This document shows positions 11,701 through 22,800 of a DNA stretch of 46,290 nt, in pieces. The stretch comes from Ectocarpus siliculosus (taxonomy: Eukaryota; Sar; Phaeophyceae; Ectocarpales; Ectocarpaceae): positions 2,597,365 through 2,643,654 of the forward strand of contig FN649728.1 in the NCBI GenBank assembly GCA_000310025.1, given 5' to 3'. The notes under the pieces are model-generated. The model was not told the DNA's origin, made no database searches, and saw only the letters and a list, made by a program, of their open reading frames with translations. Both the position numbers and the translations under genes were made by a program. Numbering within the stretch: position 1 is the first letter of the stretch; each line of letters starts with the position of its first letter.

Positions 11701-12868
11701 ACGCCGTTCATGTCGAATGCCTTCACCTTGTTGCAGGACGTCTAGATTCAGTCGGTGTGTACCTTACGCTGCTTGGTGTACTGTGCAGCGACGAGCCCAC
11801 AAAGTTCTGGGAGAAGTTTTACCGTTTGCGGAATGGTTCCCCTTACTGCTTATGCGTATGGCAGATAACGTTAGAAGCACCCGCAAGGTTAGTTGCGACT
11901 CTACTAGAACTTGGAATGGTGCCTTGTCTCAAACGGGACGATACGCGACCAACCGTCACACAACTGGAAGCAAACAGCAAGTACACATGCGTCCTGTTCT
12001 CACCCGCCTCACGCACTCCCCCGGCCCGTCGTTCTCGTGTAGGTACGCGGGTTGGTCCCCGACGCCGTTGATGGAATGCCGGTCCCCGCTTCGACTCCAC
12101 GGCCACGAGCGAGCCATCTCGCTTCTCTCTAACTCTCAGGTGTGAGATGCCGCGCCCTCATGTACGGCCGCCTCCAAACAGGAAATAGGGTCTCAGAATA
12201 TTAAAGTTATTGTGCCGAGATAGAGACACTGTGCCGACCCCCTACTCCGGCGGGACGGCACGTTGTCAAACGTAGCAGGGATGGAAGGGGGCTACCGTCA
12301 CCATGTCCTTTTCTCGTTGTGTATGGCCGATAAGATTAAAGCGCCCAAACTCTGACGGTTGCTACGTCGAAGCAAAGGCATTTTGTTTGCCAGTGGTCGG
12401 TTGAGTACAGGCGAGCAACGACCCCCAAACGGCATTCCCGACCCTGTTCTCGAGGCAACCAGGGGAGGATTGACACACCGAACAGCACGTTGTCTAAACT
12501 ACCGTACGAACCGCCGGTAGTTGTGTTGGTAGCCGCTGGCGAAATTGTTAATCAGAATTATGGAAGGAGGGACGGTGGTAGGGTGCTGGCAGCGTGTGTA
12601 GACCATTTCGAATGCAAGCAGAGCTACCAATAAGCACACAACTCCCGCAATCGTAAACCCCAAATTTTCTCATTTTTTTTGCCTGCTGTCGGTGGCCGTG
12701 CAGGCGGTGCTTGGGGTGCTGGAGACGGCCGTCGGGAGGTCGCGCGACATGTTCTCGGCGGGCGCCTACGTGCACCAGTACGCCCAGTTCGGCGCGGAAC
12801 GTGAAGACTTCGAAGAGGCTTTCCTGGGCGTGGAGCAGGCGGTAGAGAACTACCGGAGCCTCGGGTAG
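5751..12868 (+). CDS. TUBD1: Delta-tubulin, about ten exons
   Basis: Exons: 5751-5865, 6375-6780, 7288-7369, 7904-8041, 9044-9242, 9483-9571, 9999-10171, about 11237-11449, 12043-12139 and 12704-12868 (TAG). All join in phase, giving about 558 aa. Diagnostic segments are the tubulin N-terminus (MSVVTVQVGQCGNQLG), ARAVIIDTEPKVIQR, NNWAYGYHAHG, the nucleotide-binding signature GGTGSGLGT (residues about 189-197), VVGAHSSGEVILQNYN, LDLDWRK, LNQSVASLL, LYAGWSP and the C-terminus YVHQYAQFG...VENYRSLG. The MSVVTVQ start and the last two exons favour delta over alpha, beta or gamma. It is needed for triplet microtubules of basal bodies. The protein is about 100 residues longer than usual, through Gly/Ser/Arg-rich (exon 2), Thr/Ala/Gly-rich (exon 5) and poly-Pro (exon 8) insertions. 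The starts of exons 2 and 8 are the least certain. Confidence 0.93.
6936..7114. mobile_element. MITE with CAGTAGA(A/G)GTCC terminal inverted repeats, TA duplication
   Basis: The left end reads TA-CAGTAGAAGTCCATGTTTA and the right end, complemented, reads TA-CAGTAGAGGTCCCTGTTTA. The arms are about 20-30 bp and imperfect, and the element is about 179 bp with no ORF. The CAGT start and TA flanks fit a Tc1/mariner-related MITE. It lies in delta-tubulin intron 2. Its ends differ from those of the MITE at 2303-2521, so it is a separate family. Confidence 0.78.
8480..8610. repeat. AGGTTGG-rich degenerate short repeat
   Basis: Repeated GCTAGGTTGGTG-like units (TAGGTTGGCGCTGGG, CTAGGTTGATGTG, GCTAGGTTGGTGTTG, GCTAGGTTGGTGGTG) follow a C-rich CCCTAACACCAACCCC stretch. 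This is an irregular minisatellite in delta-tubulin intron 4. Confidence 0.5.
10839..10903 (-). repeat. tRNA-like / SINE-like fragment (copy 2)
   Basis: On the minus strand, TGGTGTAATGGGCTACGC resembles a pol III A box, and GGGATCGAATC lies about 35 bases further on as a B-box-like sequence, ending in CATGCCTCGGCCC. No acceptor stem can be paired, so it is not a functional tRNA. The 3' part matches the fragment at about 3738. A decayed tRNA-derived SINE is the likeliest reading. It lies in delta-tubulin intron 7. Confidence 0.5.
11396..11426 (+). repeat. CCGCCA hexamer microsatellite coding poly-Pro in delta-tubulin
   Basis: About five CCGCCA units within delta-tubulin exon 8 encode ten prolines between the conserved NQSVASLL segment and CFRIRGLYAGW. 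The position corresponds to a surface loop insertion, and its length is probably variable. Confidence 0.8.
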
Positions 12869-12945
12869 TGGTGCTGGTGCCAGCCCTAGCGCTTGGAGGT
12901 GCCCACCCACCCCTGTGGAAGTCGACGTGCTTGTACAGATTAATA

Positions 12946-13577
12946 GAGTTGTTTAGAGGTAAACTGTACGCCCAAAGAAGGCTCCTGTCTCAGCGGGACG
13001 GGTTGGGTGTTAAATAAAAGGCATCGTCAAGAAACAACCTAACGTCGTGTTGGGGGGTGGTTGGTGGTTCGGGAGCACTGAGGGGTTGCGGCGTTGGATG
13101 GTGCGTGTGTTTCGCTGTTGCTGTTGTTTTGTTGTCTTCGAATCAGTAAACGTCGGAGTCGGTATCCAGCTCAACTCTTTTCGTTTGTTGTGTGAATAGT
13201 CTATATGGGCTTTTTCCAAACTCTTTGAGGCACGTGGTAATATTCGGAGAAATGAGGTGTAGTCTAACACGTACGCGAGAGCCGCGCATAGACTTATCTG
13301 CCCTGTTGAGTGGTTATATGCGTGTCTGGATGATGGGAGGACCGATCGTTAGAGGAACTCTACACGTGGAGGATGCGTTTTCGACTCCCGACCACGTCGT
13401 CTTGATTCGTCGTAGGTGGATGCGGCAGATGCTGGAATACTCAAGCTGGTGTTGTTTTGCAGGATTAGAGCAGGCAGGGTAAAGCAAATTTCCGTCCACA
13501 CCCCCGAGGGGGGATCGCCTAGGGGAGAGGGCGTCGTCAACCAACCGCGTGGGCGTGTGCAATCGAGTAGCGGAGGA
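12946..13577. repeat. 632-bp exact duplicate, copy 1 (left of gap)
   Basis: Identical, as far as I can read, to 13678-14309 (offset 732). It runs right up to the first N. It lies just downstream of the delta-tubulin stop codon, and no gene is evident inside. Confidence 0.95.
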
Positions 13578-13677
13578 NNNNNNNNNNNNNNNNNNNNNNN
13601 NNNNNNNNNNNNNNNNNNNNNNNNNNNNNNNNNNNNNNNNNNNNNNNNNNNNNNNNNNNNNNNNNNNNNNNNNNNNN
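13578..13677. other. Assembly gap of exactly 100 N
   Basis: A run of 100 N, the conventional placeholder for a gap of unknown size. Both flanks carry the same 632-bp sequence, so the contigs probably overlap and the gap is likely artificial. Confidence 0.98.
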
Positions 13678-14309
13678 GAGTTGTTTAGAGGTAAACTGTA
13701 CGCCCAAAGAAGGCTCCTGTCTCAGCGGGACGGGTTGGGTGTTAAATAAAAGGCATCGTCAAGAAACAACCTAACGTCGTGTTGGGGGGTGGTTGGTGGT
13801 TCGGGAGCACTGAGGGGTTGCGGCGTTGGATGGTGCGTGTGTTTCGCTGTTGCTGTTGTTTTGTTGTCTTCGAATCAGTAAACGTCGGAGTCGGTATCCA
13901 GCTCAACTCTTTTCGTTTGTTGTGTGAATAGTCTATATGGGCTTTTTCCAAACTCTTTGAGGCACGTGGTAATATTCGGAGAAATGAGGTGTAGTCTAAC
14001 ACGTACGCGAGAGCCGCGCATAGACTTATCTGCCCTGTTGAGTGGTTATATGCGTGTCTGGATGATGGGAGGACCGATCGTTAGAGGAACTCTACACGTG
14101 GAGGATGCGTTTTCGACTCCCGACCACGTCGTCTTGATTCGTCGTAGGTGGATGCGGCAGATGCTGGAATACTCAAGCTGGTGTTGTTTTGCAGGATTAG
14201 AGCAGGCAGGGTAAAGCAAATTTCCGTCCACACCCCCGAGGGGGGATCGCCTAGGGGAGAGGGCGTCGTCAACCAACCGCGTGGGCGTGTGCAATCGAGT
14301 AGCGGAGGA
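13678..14309. repeat. 632-bp exact duplicate, copy 2 (right of gap)
   Basis: Identical to 12946-13577. It starts at the first base after the N run and continues into unique sequence after 14309. The perfect identity and the boundaries at the gap argue for contig-end overlap rather than biological duplication. Confidence 0.95.
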
Positions 14310-14666
14310 CGCCGTAAGTGTCCGCGGGCCCGTGCGTCTGATCGGATGTTCGACAGATCAAACCCAGTAGAAATTTGGCTTGGTTTCTTGTGGACATTTT
14401 TGCGGTTGAAGCTTGTGTGACGAATGTGTAGTGCATTAAATTTGTCTCCACGGGGCATGAAGTTTAGATTTTTAGTTCAAGCTGGAAGGTTGTGGTGTCG
14501 TTTCCACCCTAGATCTCGGGATGGCGGTGAAGGGACGGCGCGTGCGAACCCGGTTCGGGCAGGAAGGATTTTTTCCGTGTCAGCCGTGGTGGTTGTCGTC
14601 ATGTGGCGCAGTTGTTGGTTTGATTGAAGTTTTGGGTACTTGACTAGGCATTGTTCACCTGCTCAG

Positions 14667-15447
14667 GAAACGACTACATGCTTCTAGTGGAAGAAATTGA
14701 CATCAATGTGTGTGCGCTCAAGTGCGCTCATTTGTTTTTCCGGGTCCAAGCGTGCGTGAGTGTGAACCATAAAGTTTGTTTGTTCTTCGTTTGAAGTGAT
14801 TTTCAAAACAAAGCACCTCTAGTTTGAACTTCACGCTCGAGGGCCAGCCTGTGCGGCGTACAGCTTCTTGGTGGTATATCTCCCTTCCTATGCTCTCCTC
14901 GAGCCTCTTTGAAGGAACAGACTCATCCTTTCGTATGCTTGTGCATCGGGGCATCGTGTCGGCGGCTGCCCTTTTGCCATATTGCTTTTGCTTGCTTTTG
15001 CGAGTCGGAAAAAAGAGGCGTCCCCGTCCCCCTCCAGTCTCTTCACAACAACTGCATACAACAGAACTCCCTAATTCCGCCGCACTTTCCACCTCTCGCC
15101 TGCAAGGTCTGTCACTCCTGCTGTGTCCTTGACTTTGGTGCCACTTTTCCCTGCCTGCAGCACTCCAGAGAGCGCTTCCAGCGGTGTGGGTGAGGAACTG
15201 ATCAGGCTTGGACAGGTGAGGTGTCTTTTGGTCCTGCAAAGGTACCTCGGAAGCTCACAATATGCTGTTGTTTTCGCCAGCTCAGAGCAGACCTCTCCTT
15301 TTTTGAATGTTTTCTTGTGCTGACAACACCGACAGCAGTTTGCAGGTTTGGTTGCAGGTTTGTGTTGTTCTCTCCCAAGTGCACACACACTCTGCTCTAC
15401 AGCGATGCGGTACACCCACACTGCGAAGTGTCGTATCTGCACGTGTG
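14667..15447 (+). CDS. Unidentified candidate exons upstream of the PET100-like gene
   Basis: Three segments have good acceptor sites and compatible phases: 14667-14707 (NDYMLLVEEIDIN), 14823-14870 (FELHARGPACAAYSFL) and 15038-15106 (HNNCIQQNSLIPPHFPPLACK, with a poor GTCTGT continuation after it). Two further segments, about 15158-15214 (TPESASSGVGEELIRLGQ) and about 15350-15447 (SPKCTHTLLYSDAVHPHCE), look exon-like, but the phase linking them to the first three does not work with the sites I see. No family is recognised. A 173-codon minus-strand frame overlaps (15239-14718) but has no domain or splice support. They may belong to a small unknown gene between delta-tubulin and PET100. Confidence 0.3.
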
Positions 15448-15589
15448 ATAGTTGGAGTGCTGCAATTGCTATGTTAATTGCATGATGCCGTTGTTCTTGA
15501 ACGCTCCTTTGTACTATTAATGTGAAGACAACAACAACAACAACTATGGCTGTCGTTTTACACAGCAGCAGTGTCACTGTTGCCGATGA

Positions 15590-16025
15590 TGGTACCATGT
15601 GCTTGGGTGGCACCGTTCCATCGGATAGTCAGTGCTGTCGTAGCTGATTGAGGTCTGTGCAAGTCGCATGTCAGGAGAAGCCGCCTTTGTTTCGTATTCG
15701 TCATGTTGCGATGCATGGTATGTGCTCGGGTGGCACCGTTCCGTCCGGTAGCCAGCGCAGTACATAGTGTAGCTGATTGAGGTCCGCGTACGTCGAGTGT
15801 CAGGAGAACCCGCCCGTATTTCGCGTTCGTCGTATTTAGTGTCCAAGTTGCAGTCTGTGTCTATCGACAGGTACAATATGTGTTTGTGGTTCTAAAATCA
15901 TACGCTTAGAGAGTTCCATGCAACGGGACAACCACAATAGGAGTTGCTTCCTGCTGAGTGCCCACTGTTGAAGGTCGCAGCGATCCATGGATAGCCTGCC
16001 CAGTACCTACGATATAACGAGGCGC
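15590..16025. repeat. Imperfect tandem repeat of about 120 bp (two to three copies)
   Basis: Copy 1 (about 15597-15715) and copy 2 (about 15718-15842) share GTGCTYGGGTGGCACCGTTCC, GTAGCTGATTGAGGTC and TGTCAGGAGAA-CCGCC blocks in order. A decayed third partial copy seems to follow near 15985 (GATAGCCTGCCCAGTACCTACG). No coding signal is consistent between copies. Confidence 0.7.
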
Positions 16026-16287
16026 CTTGTGGCCTATTTAGGTGTGTTGCAGTTGCTGCTGAGGCGAGGATCGGCCGCACACACGAGCCCTTTTTCATGT
16101 ATGAAGTGAAGTTTGTGGCCTCTCCGAAAGATGTACCCTCCTAGTGCTGTCGCTGATGTTAGTTTTCTCGAATACGTGTCACTCGCAGTTCAGCAACACC
16201 AGGCTGATAGCGGAGGCGGAGGGGGAGGGAACAAGCGGAGGAGCGAGGTGAAGCGAGAACTGAAGACAAGCAGTAAGCATGAGATGG

Positions 16288-18140
16288 ATGCACCCAAACC
16301 CTCGCAAGAGGTATGGCATGGAGATGGCCCGGTTCTTCATGTACGTCTCGGGTGAGCGCGCAGCAACCATTTGCGGGCAGTTTCGTCGAAGAGAATCGGT
16401 GTAAGCACCAGCTTGCGTTTGTAGTACGTTTCTTTCATGCGTTGCGGAGATGGGGTCATGTTTGTTACACCCTGCCTCATATGGCTGACGTTGAAGATTC
16501 CCGCATCGTCGAAGCCATCGAAGTGTGAATACAGGCGCGTGGATGCATAGAGTTTGCGCTGGCCAAAATGGCAGCTCTCATTGTTCCGAGTCGTGGACCG
16601 GCTTTGCTCTTTTTTGTCTGTCGTTTTTTTTAGATTCTTCGGGACACCTTCTTGCCGTAGAGCGAATGCCCCTCTCATCCATGTTCACGATGGCATCATG
16701 AGACTGACACTACTTGTGAAGATACCTCGAGTCTGCATAGGGTACACCTCACGATTCGTGAGATCAACATGCCCATGCCTGTTTTTGTCTAAAACCCTGA
16801 CCCGGTCAAATGCCTTCCTCTCCCACCCGCTTTCCCTGCACCATCTTCTTGTTCCGTATGCGCCCTTGCGCATCCAGTGCCCGTGGTTGTGATCACGATT
16901 TGCAGCGACCCGAAGAACATGAATACGTTGCTGCGAGGGGTGAGTACCACATCCGTGGCGGTTCTGTGGGTTTGACACGATGCAGCGCGGGAACGCCTTA
17001 CGGCGTGAAGCTGACCTGGGCTTTGTTTTCGTTGTCGTTTGCTTCGGTTCCCCCGGTTCTCCCCACACGCACCCTCCATCCCTGCTTTTGGAACTGCTGT
17101 GCCCCGCCCGATGAAAATGACGCCTACGTCTGTCTCGGCAGGCGGTGAGTGTGATTTTTTCCCCAAGAATATCTCCACTCCTTGGCGAACTCATCCCTCC
17201 TCCCTGCTGTCTTTCCCGCGAAAACACCCCCCCCCCACGCCCGCGCCACCAACATGCCGCCTCATCAACCGAAAGTTTAAGTTTGTTGAGTACCCGCCCG
17301 AGTCGAAGAAGCTCCCGTCAGGAAAGGAAATCGTTGAAATGATGGAGGAGAGGGAGGCCAAGAGGCGAACCGCAGCGACGAGGTCGGGAATGGATGCGCA
17401 TCTCGCGGCTGCGGGAGCGGTGACCAGGGTAAGCGGGGTGCGGCAACCTACTGCAGGCAGTCGACTTGACATCCTCACGTACATGCACCAATAGCAAAGC
17501 CGTCAAACGCCAGAAGGATAGTCGGAGAGGGGCAGCAAGGGGATGCGAAACAACACCCTCTGTATGACCCCGAGGTCCTCTTGTGTGCCTAAAAGGCAAG
17601 GTATCAGTCGGTCCATTGCGATGTTTCATATTTCCTCTCATAAGCCTAATAAGTAAAACAACACTTCCTCTTCGCGGTGTTATCTTGGTCTTCACGGTAT
17701 GATTACCTTTCCTTTCTCAGAAAAATTCACCTGTGCGCGCCCGTGGTATTCGTCCCGTTATTTTCCGCGTATCTCCTGGTTACACCCCACGGTTGCATAG
17801 GTAGTTGGAGCGTAGATGCCGGTGTCAAAAAAGTCGCGGAAGGTACCGCATGCGCTCTGAGACCTATCCGTTAACCGAGAGTAGCGAAACGACACGACCG
17901 CTGCTACTTCTCAAGTGAGGTGTGCGGACCACATTCTACAGACCCACGGCAACTCTTGTATACCCACCCGTTCCCGCCTCCGACGCGCGGCCCTCTCAAC
18001 AGACCCCGACATCACGACGTACCGACACTACCCTCGACGCCACCGCTACCGTGCCTCCAACGCCCGATGCGTCGCGCGAAGTGGACCAATCTGCAGCCGG
18101 AACGGCGTCTAAGAAAAGGGGATGGTTTAGTTGGCGATGA
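16288..18140 (+). CDS. PET100: PET100-like cytochrome c oxidase assembly protein
   Basis: Exons: 16288-16351, 16878-16939, 17276 to 17478 (or 17428) and 17942-18140 (TGA). The start (MHPNPRKRYGMEMARFF) is the first in-frame ATG before the conserved segment. Residues about 9-30 (RYGMEMARFFMYVSVPVVV) resemble the amphipathic or membrane start of PET100, and exon 3 carries the family's FKFVEYPPESKK (basic residue, V-x-YPPE) followed by a charged helix (EMMEEREAKRR). PET100 is a mitochondrial inner-membrane chaperone for complex IV. The protein is about 175 aa against roughly 80-110 usually, because of a Pro/Thr/Ser-rich tail ending SKKRGWFSWR. A strong GTAAGC donor at 17429 would put the last exon in a different frame ending at 18112. 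The GTACAT donor at 17479 keeps the SKKRGWFSWR frame. The last junction is therefore uncertain. Confidence 0.66.
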
Positions 18141-19870
18141 AGAGGAAAGGATTGGCAAATTTCTTCGTATTTTTTGTGACGGTCTTGCGTTTATTGATGC
18201 TTCCTAGTTGCCGCAGTCGGCCGGTTGTATGCCAGGTCGCGTATGCATACATGCCCGTTTTTCGTGCCTCGCGTTTTGCACACAGCGCTCTCCAAGATTC
18301 GACGAGCGGCAACAACATGATGGCCGAAACCGATGTGCCGATCAACAGTAGAGATGCGGCCCAAAGGGCATTTTCTGCTTCTCGACAGTTTGAGCTGTTT
18401 CCTCGACGACACGGGGGGTGTTTCGGGTGTACAGCACTAAATGTGCGCTGCAGACTTTCCTGCCTCATGGCAGCGGTTCCAAAGTATCTGGTGTCATCAA
18501 TGTAAGGCTGGAGCACTGGCCGGTGATCGTCCGGTGGGATGTTGTGTAGTTCTGGCCGAGGACGTGCTTCGGGTGCTCGTTGTGCTTTCTAACGTGTGCT
18601 AAAGATAGCCTCCAAGAAGGAGGCTCGGCGGGGTGGCATTTCCGTGGCATTGGGATGGGAAAGAGACGTCGTAACATGTGTGCATAGCTGTCTCGGCGTA
18701 TGTTGTATTAGACGCCGTTTTCTTGTTGTCTTGTCTAACAAGACAGGCGATTAGTGACGTACATGAATGGTATCTGCGCTCCGTGTACTTACTGCCTGTA
18801 GTACAACCTAAGATATATTTTTGATGCATATGCTCTGACAATTTGTTCGGGTCTTTCGCGTCAGTTTGTTGGAAACGCTGCTCTCGAAGCGAGATGCGCA
18901 CGCTCCTATCGCTGCGTATGGCTCTTCTCCGCCGCAAGAAATTGCTCGGTGAACCAGAGGTTCGATACCACTAGCTAAAAGCTGGAGGTTCATGAAACGC
19001 CGTGCCCCGCGATACGACTTTTAGCTGGGGCGCATCTTCTACCGGTACGTGCGTAGGCGGCCACTGTGTCGGTTTTCACAGCATGCGATCGCGTCTGGAA
19101 GTATGCAGATGTTTTCTCAATCTTTTCTTAGCGCACACCTCCGCCAGCAAGGGGTCCCACTGCTCAGGACGCATGCATTGAATTTCCCTGAAGAGCGCAG
19201 GGGGTGACCCTCGATGGATCCGGTTCCCGGGCTCCACCCGCGGCCCTGCCTCATAAAGGATCCCCTTCATTGCCTGGCCTCTTAGCACACCATGAGCATG
19301 GCGATTTGCTGCTGTTCGCCGAGGTATTCTTCGGGTTTTCCAACTCAAGTTTTTCGGTCCACTGGTCCGACAGCGCTTTGACGGTTGAAACGATTCACGA
19401 GGAGGAGCTCTCACGGCGCCGTTTCAGCTCGACACCGCCAGATCCACATGAACTGCCGTCCATCTCGACCTTTCTGTAGACCGTTCCGTGAACGATCTAC
19501 AACCCTATCTCCTCAATCCCCAAAGCGTTCGAACGAGAAGAGTAAGCACGCAATAATACGCGAATGGCCTACTAGGGGATAATTGCTGTGTCTCCCTGTG
19601 CCACGAGAAACAAAAAGAACGAGATAAGCTTTACAGCGTTGACCTGGTAACAATGGAGAGAGGATGGCTATAGTCAAGCCCAGCAGTTAAACTGCGTTCG
19701 GGTTGTCGTCAAACGCGTGCTAGAATATGGTTTTGGTCGCAGGTTTGGGCGGGTCAGGGAAACAGAGGCGCAATTCCAACAGTTCAAGCTAACTCGGGCC
19801 TTCCTGGCCGTCTTACGCCTTCCTTCCGGAATTGTCTATTTTTCCCGGAACCAACGGTAAGCCTGAGAAA
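18141..19870. other. Intergenic stretch, nothing recognised
   Basis: Convergent interval between the PET100-like gene (+) and the Sel1-repeat gene (-). Open frames up to about 130 codons occur on both strands (for example 18131-18505 plus), but they overlap each other, show no domain and lack consistent splice sites. A small perfect hairpin, GCCTCC-AAGAA-GGAGGC, lies at about 18608-18624. Confidence 0.5.
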
Positions 19871-22800
19871 TCAGCTCTGCTCAGCAATAAGCCCGTAGTC
19901 ATAACCGGCGACGAGTTCCTTATTCACCCTCTGGGCCTCCAGCAGGCTGGCCCTGAGGGGTTTGCGACCACGTTCAGGTAAGGGCATGCAGTGGGCGATG
20001 AGTCCGTTAGTATTCTTGCGCTGTTATAGACGGCACGGCTTGCTGTACCCTTTTGGTTACGCCTTCACTGAACATAGTACGTTGGGGCTTTGTCTGCTAC
20101 CAACCGTGAAGCAGCTTCCCGTTGAATTATTTGACGCGCGCAACGGGATGACGACGGACCACAGGAGGTGGATCCAGTTAGCATAACACAATAAATAATC
20201 ACCCTTGGGAGTGTAAGTGTTACCGGCTGTGCTGTTCCCGATTGAATATCACGTGGGCCGTAGTAAGCTACCACCATGCGCCGATCGTAACAAACAGAGA
20301 TAGCCATCAGTAGACCACGTCCGCCTACAGGCAAGACGTATACGGGTGGTGCGCTGTGAAGCACGTAGTCTACACGAGAGTGAACGCTCCCAGCTTGGCC
20401 CGCACGCAACGAGAAATGCCCGTGTGCTAGAACTTTCGGGTGGCATCAACTCAACACATCGCAGCTATGCTATTGGTTTTATTGGAGTAGTAGTAACGGC
20501 GTGGAACACGTCGGGTAGAAACCAGCGACAAGGTATGCCGCACGACAAGGTATGCCGTACGACAAGGCATGCCGTACGATAAGGTATGCTGCACACACCT
20601 GAGCTCGTCCCGTGCTGCGGCAGCCTCGTCCGACAACGGTGAGGCTCCCTACGTCAGCGTTGAATAACAGTCGGGGGGGGGGGAGTCGGGGGGAGGCTGG
20701 TTCGTGTTCGACAAGCTTCAATTCAGTTTTGGGAGGGTCAAGGCGAGACTAAGGCTGGGTTTCCTCTCCGACCGGGCATCACGTTCTTGTATTCCGGGCT
20801 TTCCGAGAGTCTCGGGCTATGGCATGGATGCCTGAAACTCCTTGGACTGCTAAAGAAAACCCGTTCAGTGGCTTCATGCCGTCTTATGGCCCTCTAGGGC
20901 AAGAGAAGAACCCGTTGAAGCCTTCCGTAAAACCACTACTAGTAGTACTTTGTATGGACATAGTCGTGCCGGAGTCTCGTCTCGCAATGTCGATGAGGTG
21001 CGTTTCCTCGTGCTTGATCTCTCCACCTCAATTCACGATAGGCGAGGTCGATCGAGTGCCGCCTATCTATACTCCTACCGAGTTCTCAGAGCTAAATTTC
21101 TCGGAGTTGGGTGGGGGTTGTCCTCACCTCCTCTGCGGCCTTCTCGAACCAGAGGAGAGCCATGTCGTAGTCCACGGGAAACCCTTGACCGTACAGGAAC
21201 ATTTTGCCCAAGTACATCATCGACGGGGCATGGCGTTGCTGCGCCCCCTGCGTGTGCAGGCGAACGGGCAGTTCGGATCGGTTGATCAGGGGTGGGTTCG
21301 AGGCTGACTGTAGATCAAATCAACGAGTCAACTCCTCCACCAAACGACCAACCCTTGCTGCACCACCAGTCGAGAAGTGCTACGTTGTCCAAGGATTCTA
21401 CTGCAGCCTCTCGAAGGGGCAATACAATGTTCCGTATGCACCAAGAACCTTCTCGGAAGTTGTCCTGTGAACCTAGTCAGAATTGCGCTCCCTCGGGGAA
21501 GGGCGTTACCGAACTCGCGTGAGACGGTTCATAGGATGCTTCACCCTGAACAACAACGATGGCAGCTGGTCAGGGTCTGCGAGTGCCATAGGGGACCCAT
21601 CCTACCCCTCCCCTGTTCTTCTTACGGCTAGAGTCGCTCATGCTTACCCAGAAACACGTTCTGCACGGCACTAAAGCCTACCGAAGTTGGGGGACTTCGG
21701 GTATGGGACACAGCACGAGGGTAACGACCGGCCTGGACACTAGAAGTACAGTGCAAAGAGAGCGAGGTACCTTCTGGAAGTGAATCGCGGCGCCGCTGAG
21801 GTCTTGAGCGAAGCCTCTCCCGTGGGCCTTCATCAGACCAAGGTGATAGTTGGACTCCGCCAGCCCCTGCGTGGCCGCGAGGGAGTACCAGCGAGCCGCC
21901 TCTCGCAGGTCCTTGGTCACTCCCGAACCGTACTCGTGCGCGATGCCTGTCGATGTTCGATGAGGTACAAATGCGCGCCATCAGTCGGTTTGTGCCAGTT
22001 GGTCGCCCACATGGACACGTGTCGCAGAGCCGGGTAGCTAAAAATCGAGTTTTTATTTTGGTGATTTTCAAAGCGTTTTTCCACAAGGGCTGTTACGAGG
22101 CTTCGAAACGGGGCACGTGGATGTCGGTCTCGAAGCATGCCGAGTACGACATGAGAAGTACGGACCCAAGAAGAAGGCTTATTTGAGGTGATGAGAACGA
22201 AACTACGGGCGACATGATGCTTGTTGGGACATGATGGTTCTGGAAAGAAGCGGGGGTGTTCCTGTTGCTGAGCTGGCGTGCAGTAGCCGAGCACGATATA
22301 CCCTAGCCCAGAAACCTGTCCAGCGTGTACTCAGTCCACTGTGAGCGGTCTATCGTACTACTATGCCACCACGTGCTCGTCCAGAACGATGTTCATCCGC
22401 GATCTACGCCCCGCAGTGACCCCCAGGTTCTGCCTGGACTAGACAGAGCCCGAACGACCACGGAACGGTCGCCCGACAAACAATCACGTGTTCGAACAAA
22501 CCGTGTATTGCAATCCTGGAGAACAGCACGCACTCCCGGTTGTCTCACCGAGGTGATGCTGCCCTCTGGCGTTACCCTTGGCTGCGGCACGGTGGAACCA
22601 CTGCGCGTCACACCCCGGACGCGGTCGACCGGAACAACGCCAACAGATCGGAGTCGGAGAACGGTAGTTCACACCCAGCGCAAAAGGATGCAGAGTGAGA
22701 TGGTGGCAAGGCAATGAGAGCGACCGCAGGATAAGATTGGGGATGGGAGCTTTAGTGTGATCTCGGGATCACCGTGGGCGACGTGCTCTGTTGGGAGTAG

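Noticed and set aside
14718-15239. 173-codon minus-strand open frame
   Set aside because: No recognisable domain or splice context. It overlaps plus-strand segments with better acceptor sites and phase. Kept only as an alternative.
18127-18516. Overlapping plus and minus frames of about 125 codons
   Set aside because: Mirror-image open frames in the same stretch, neither with a domain or splice support, so chance open frames are likely.
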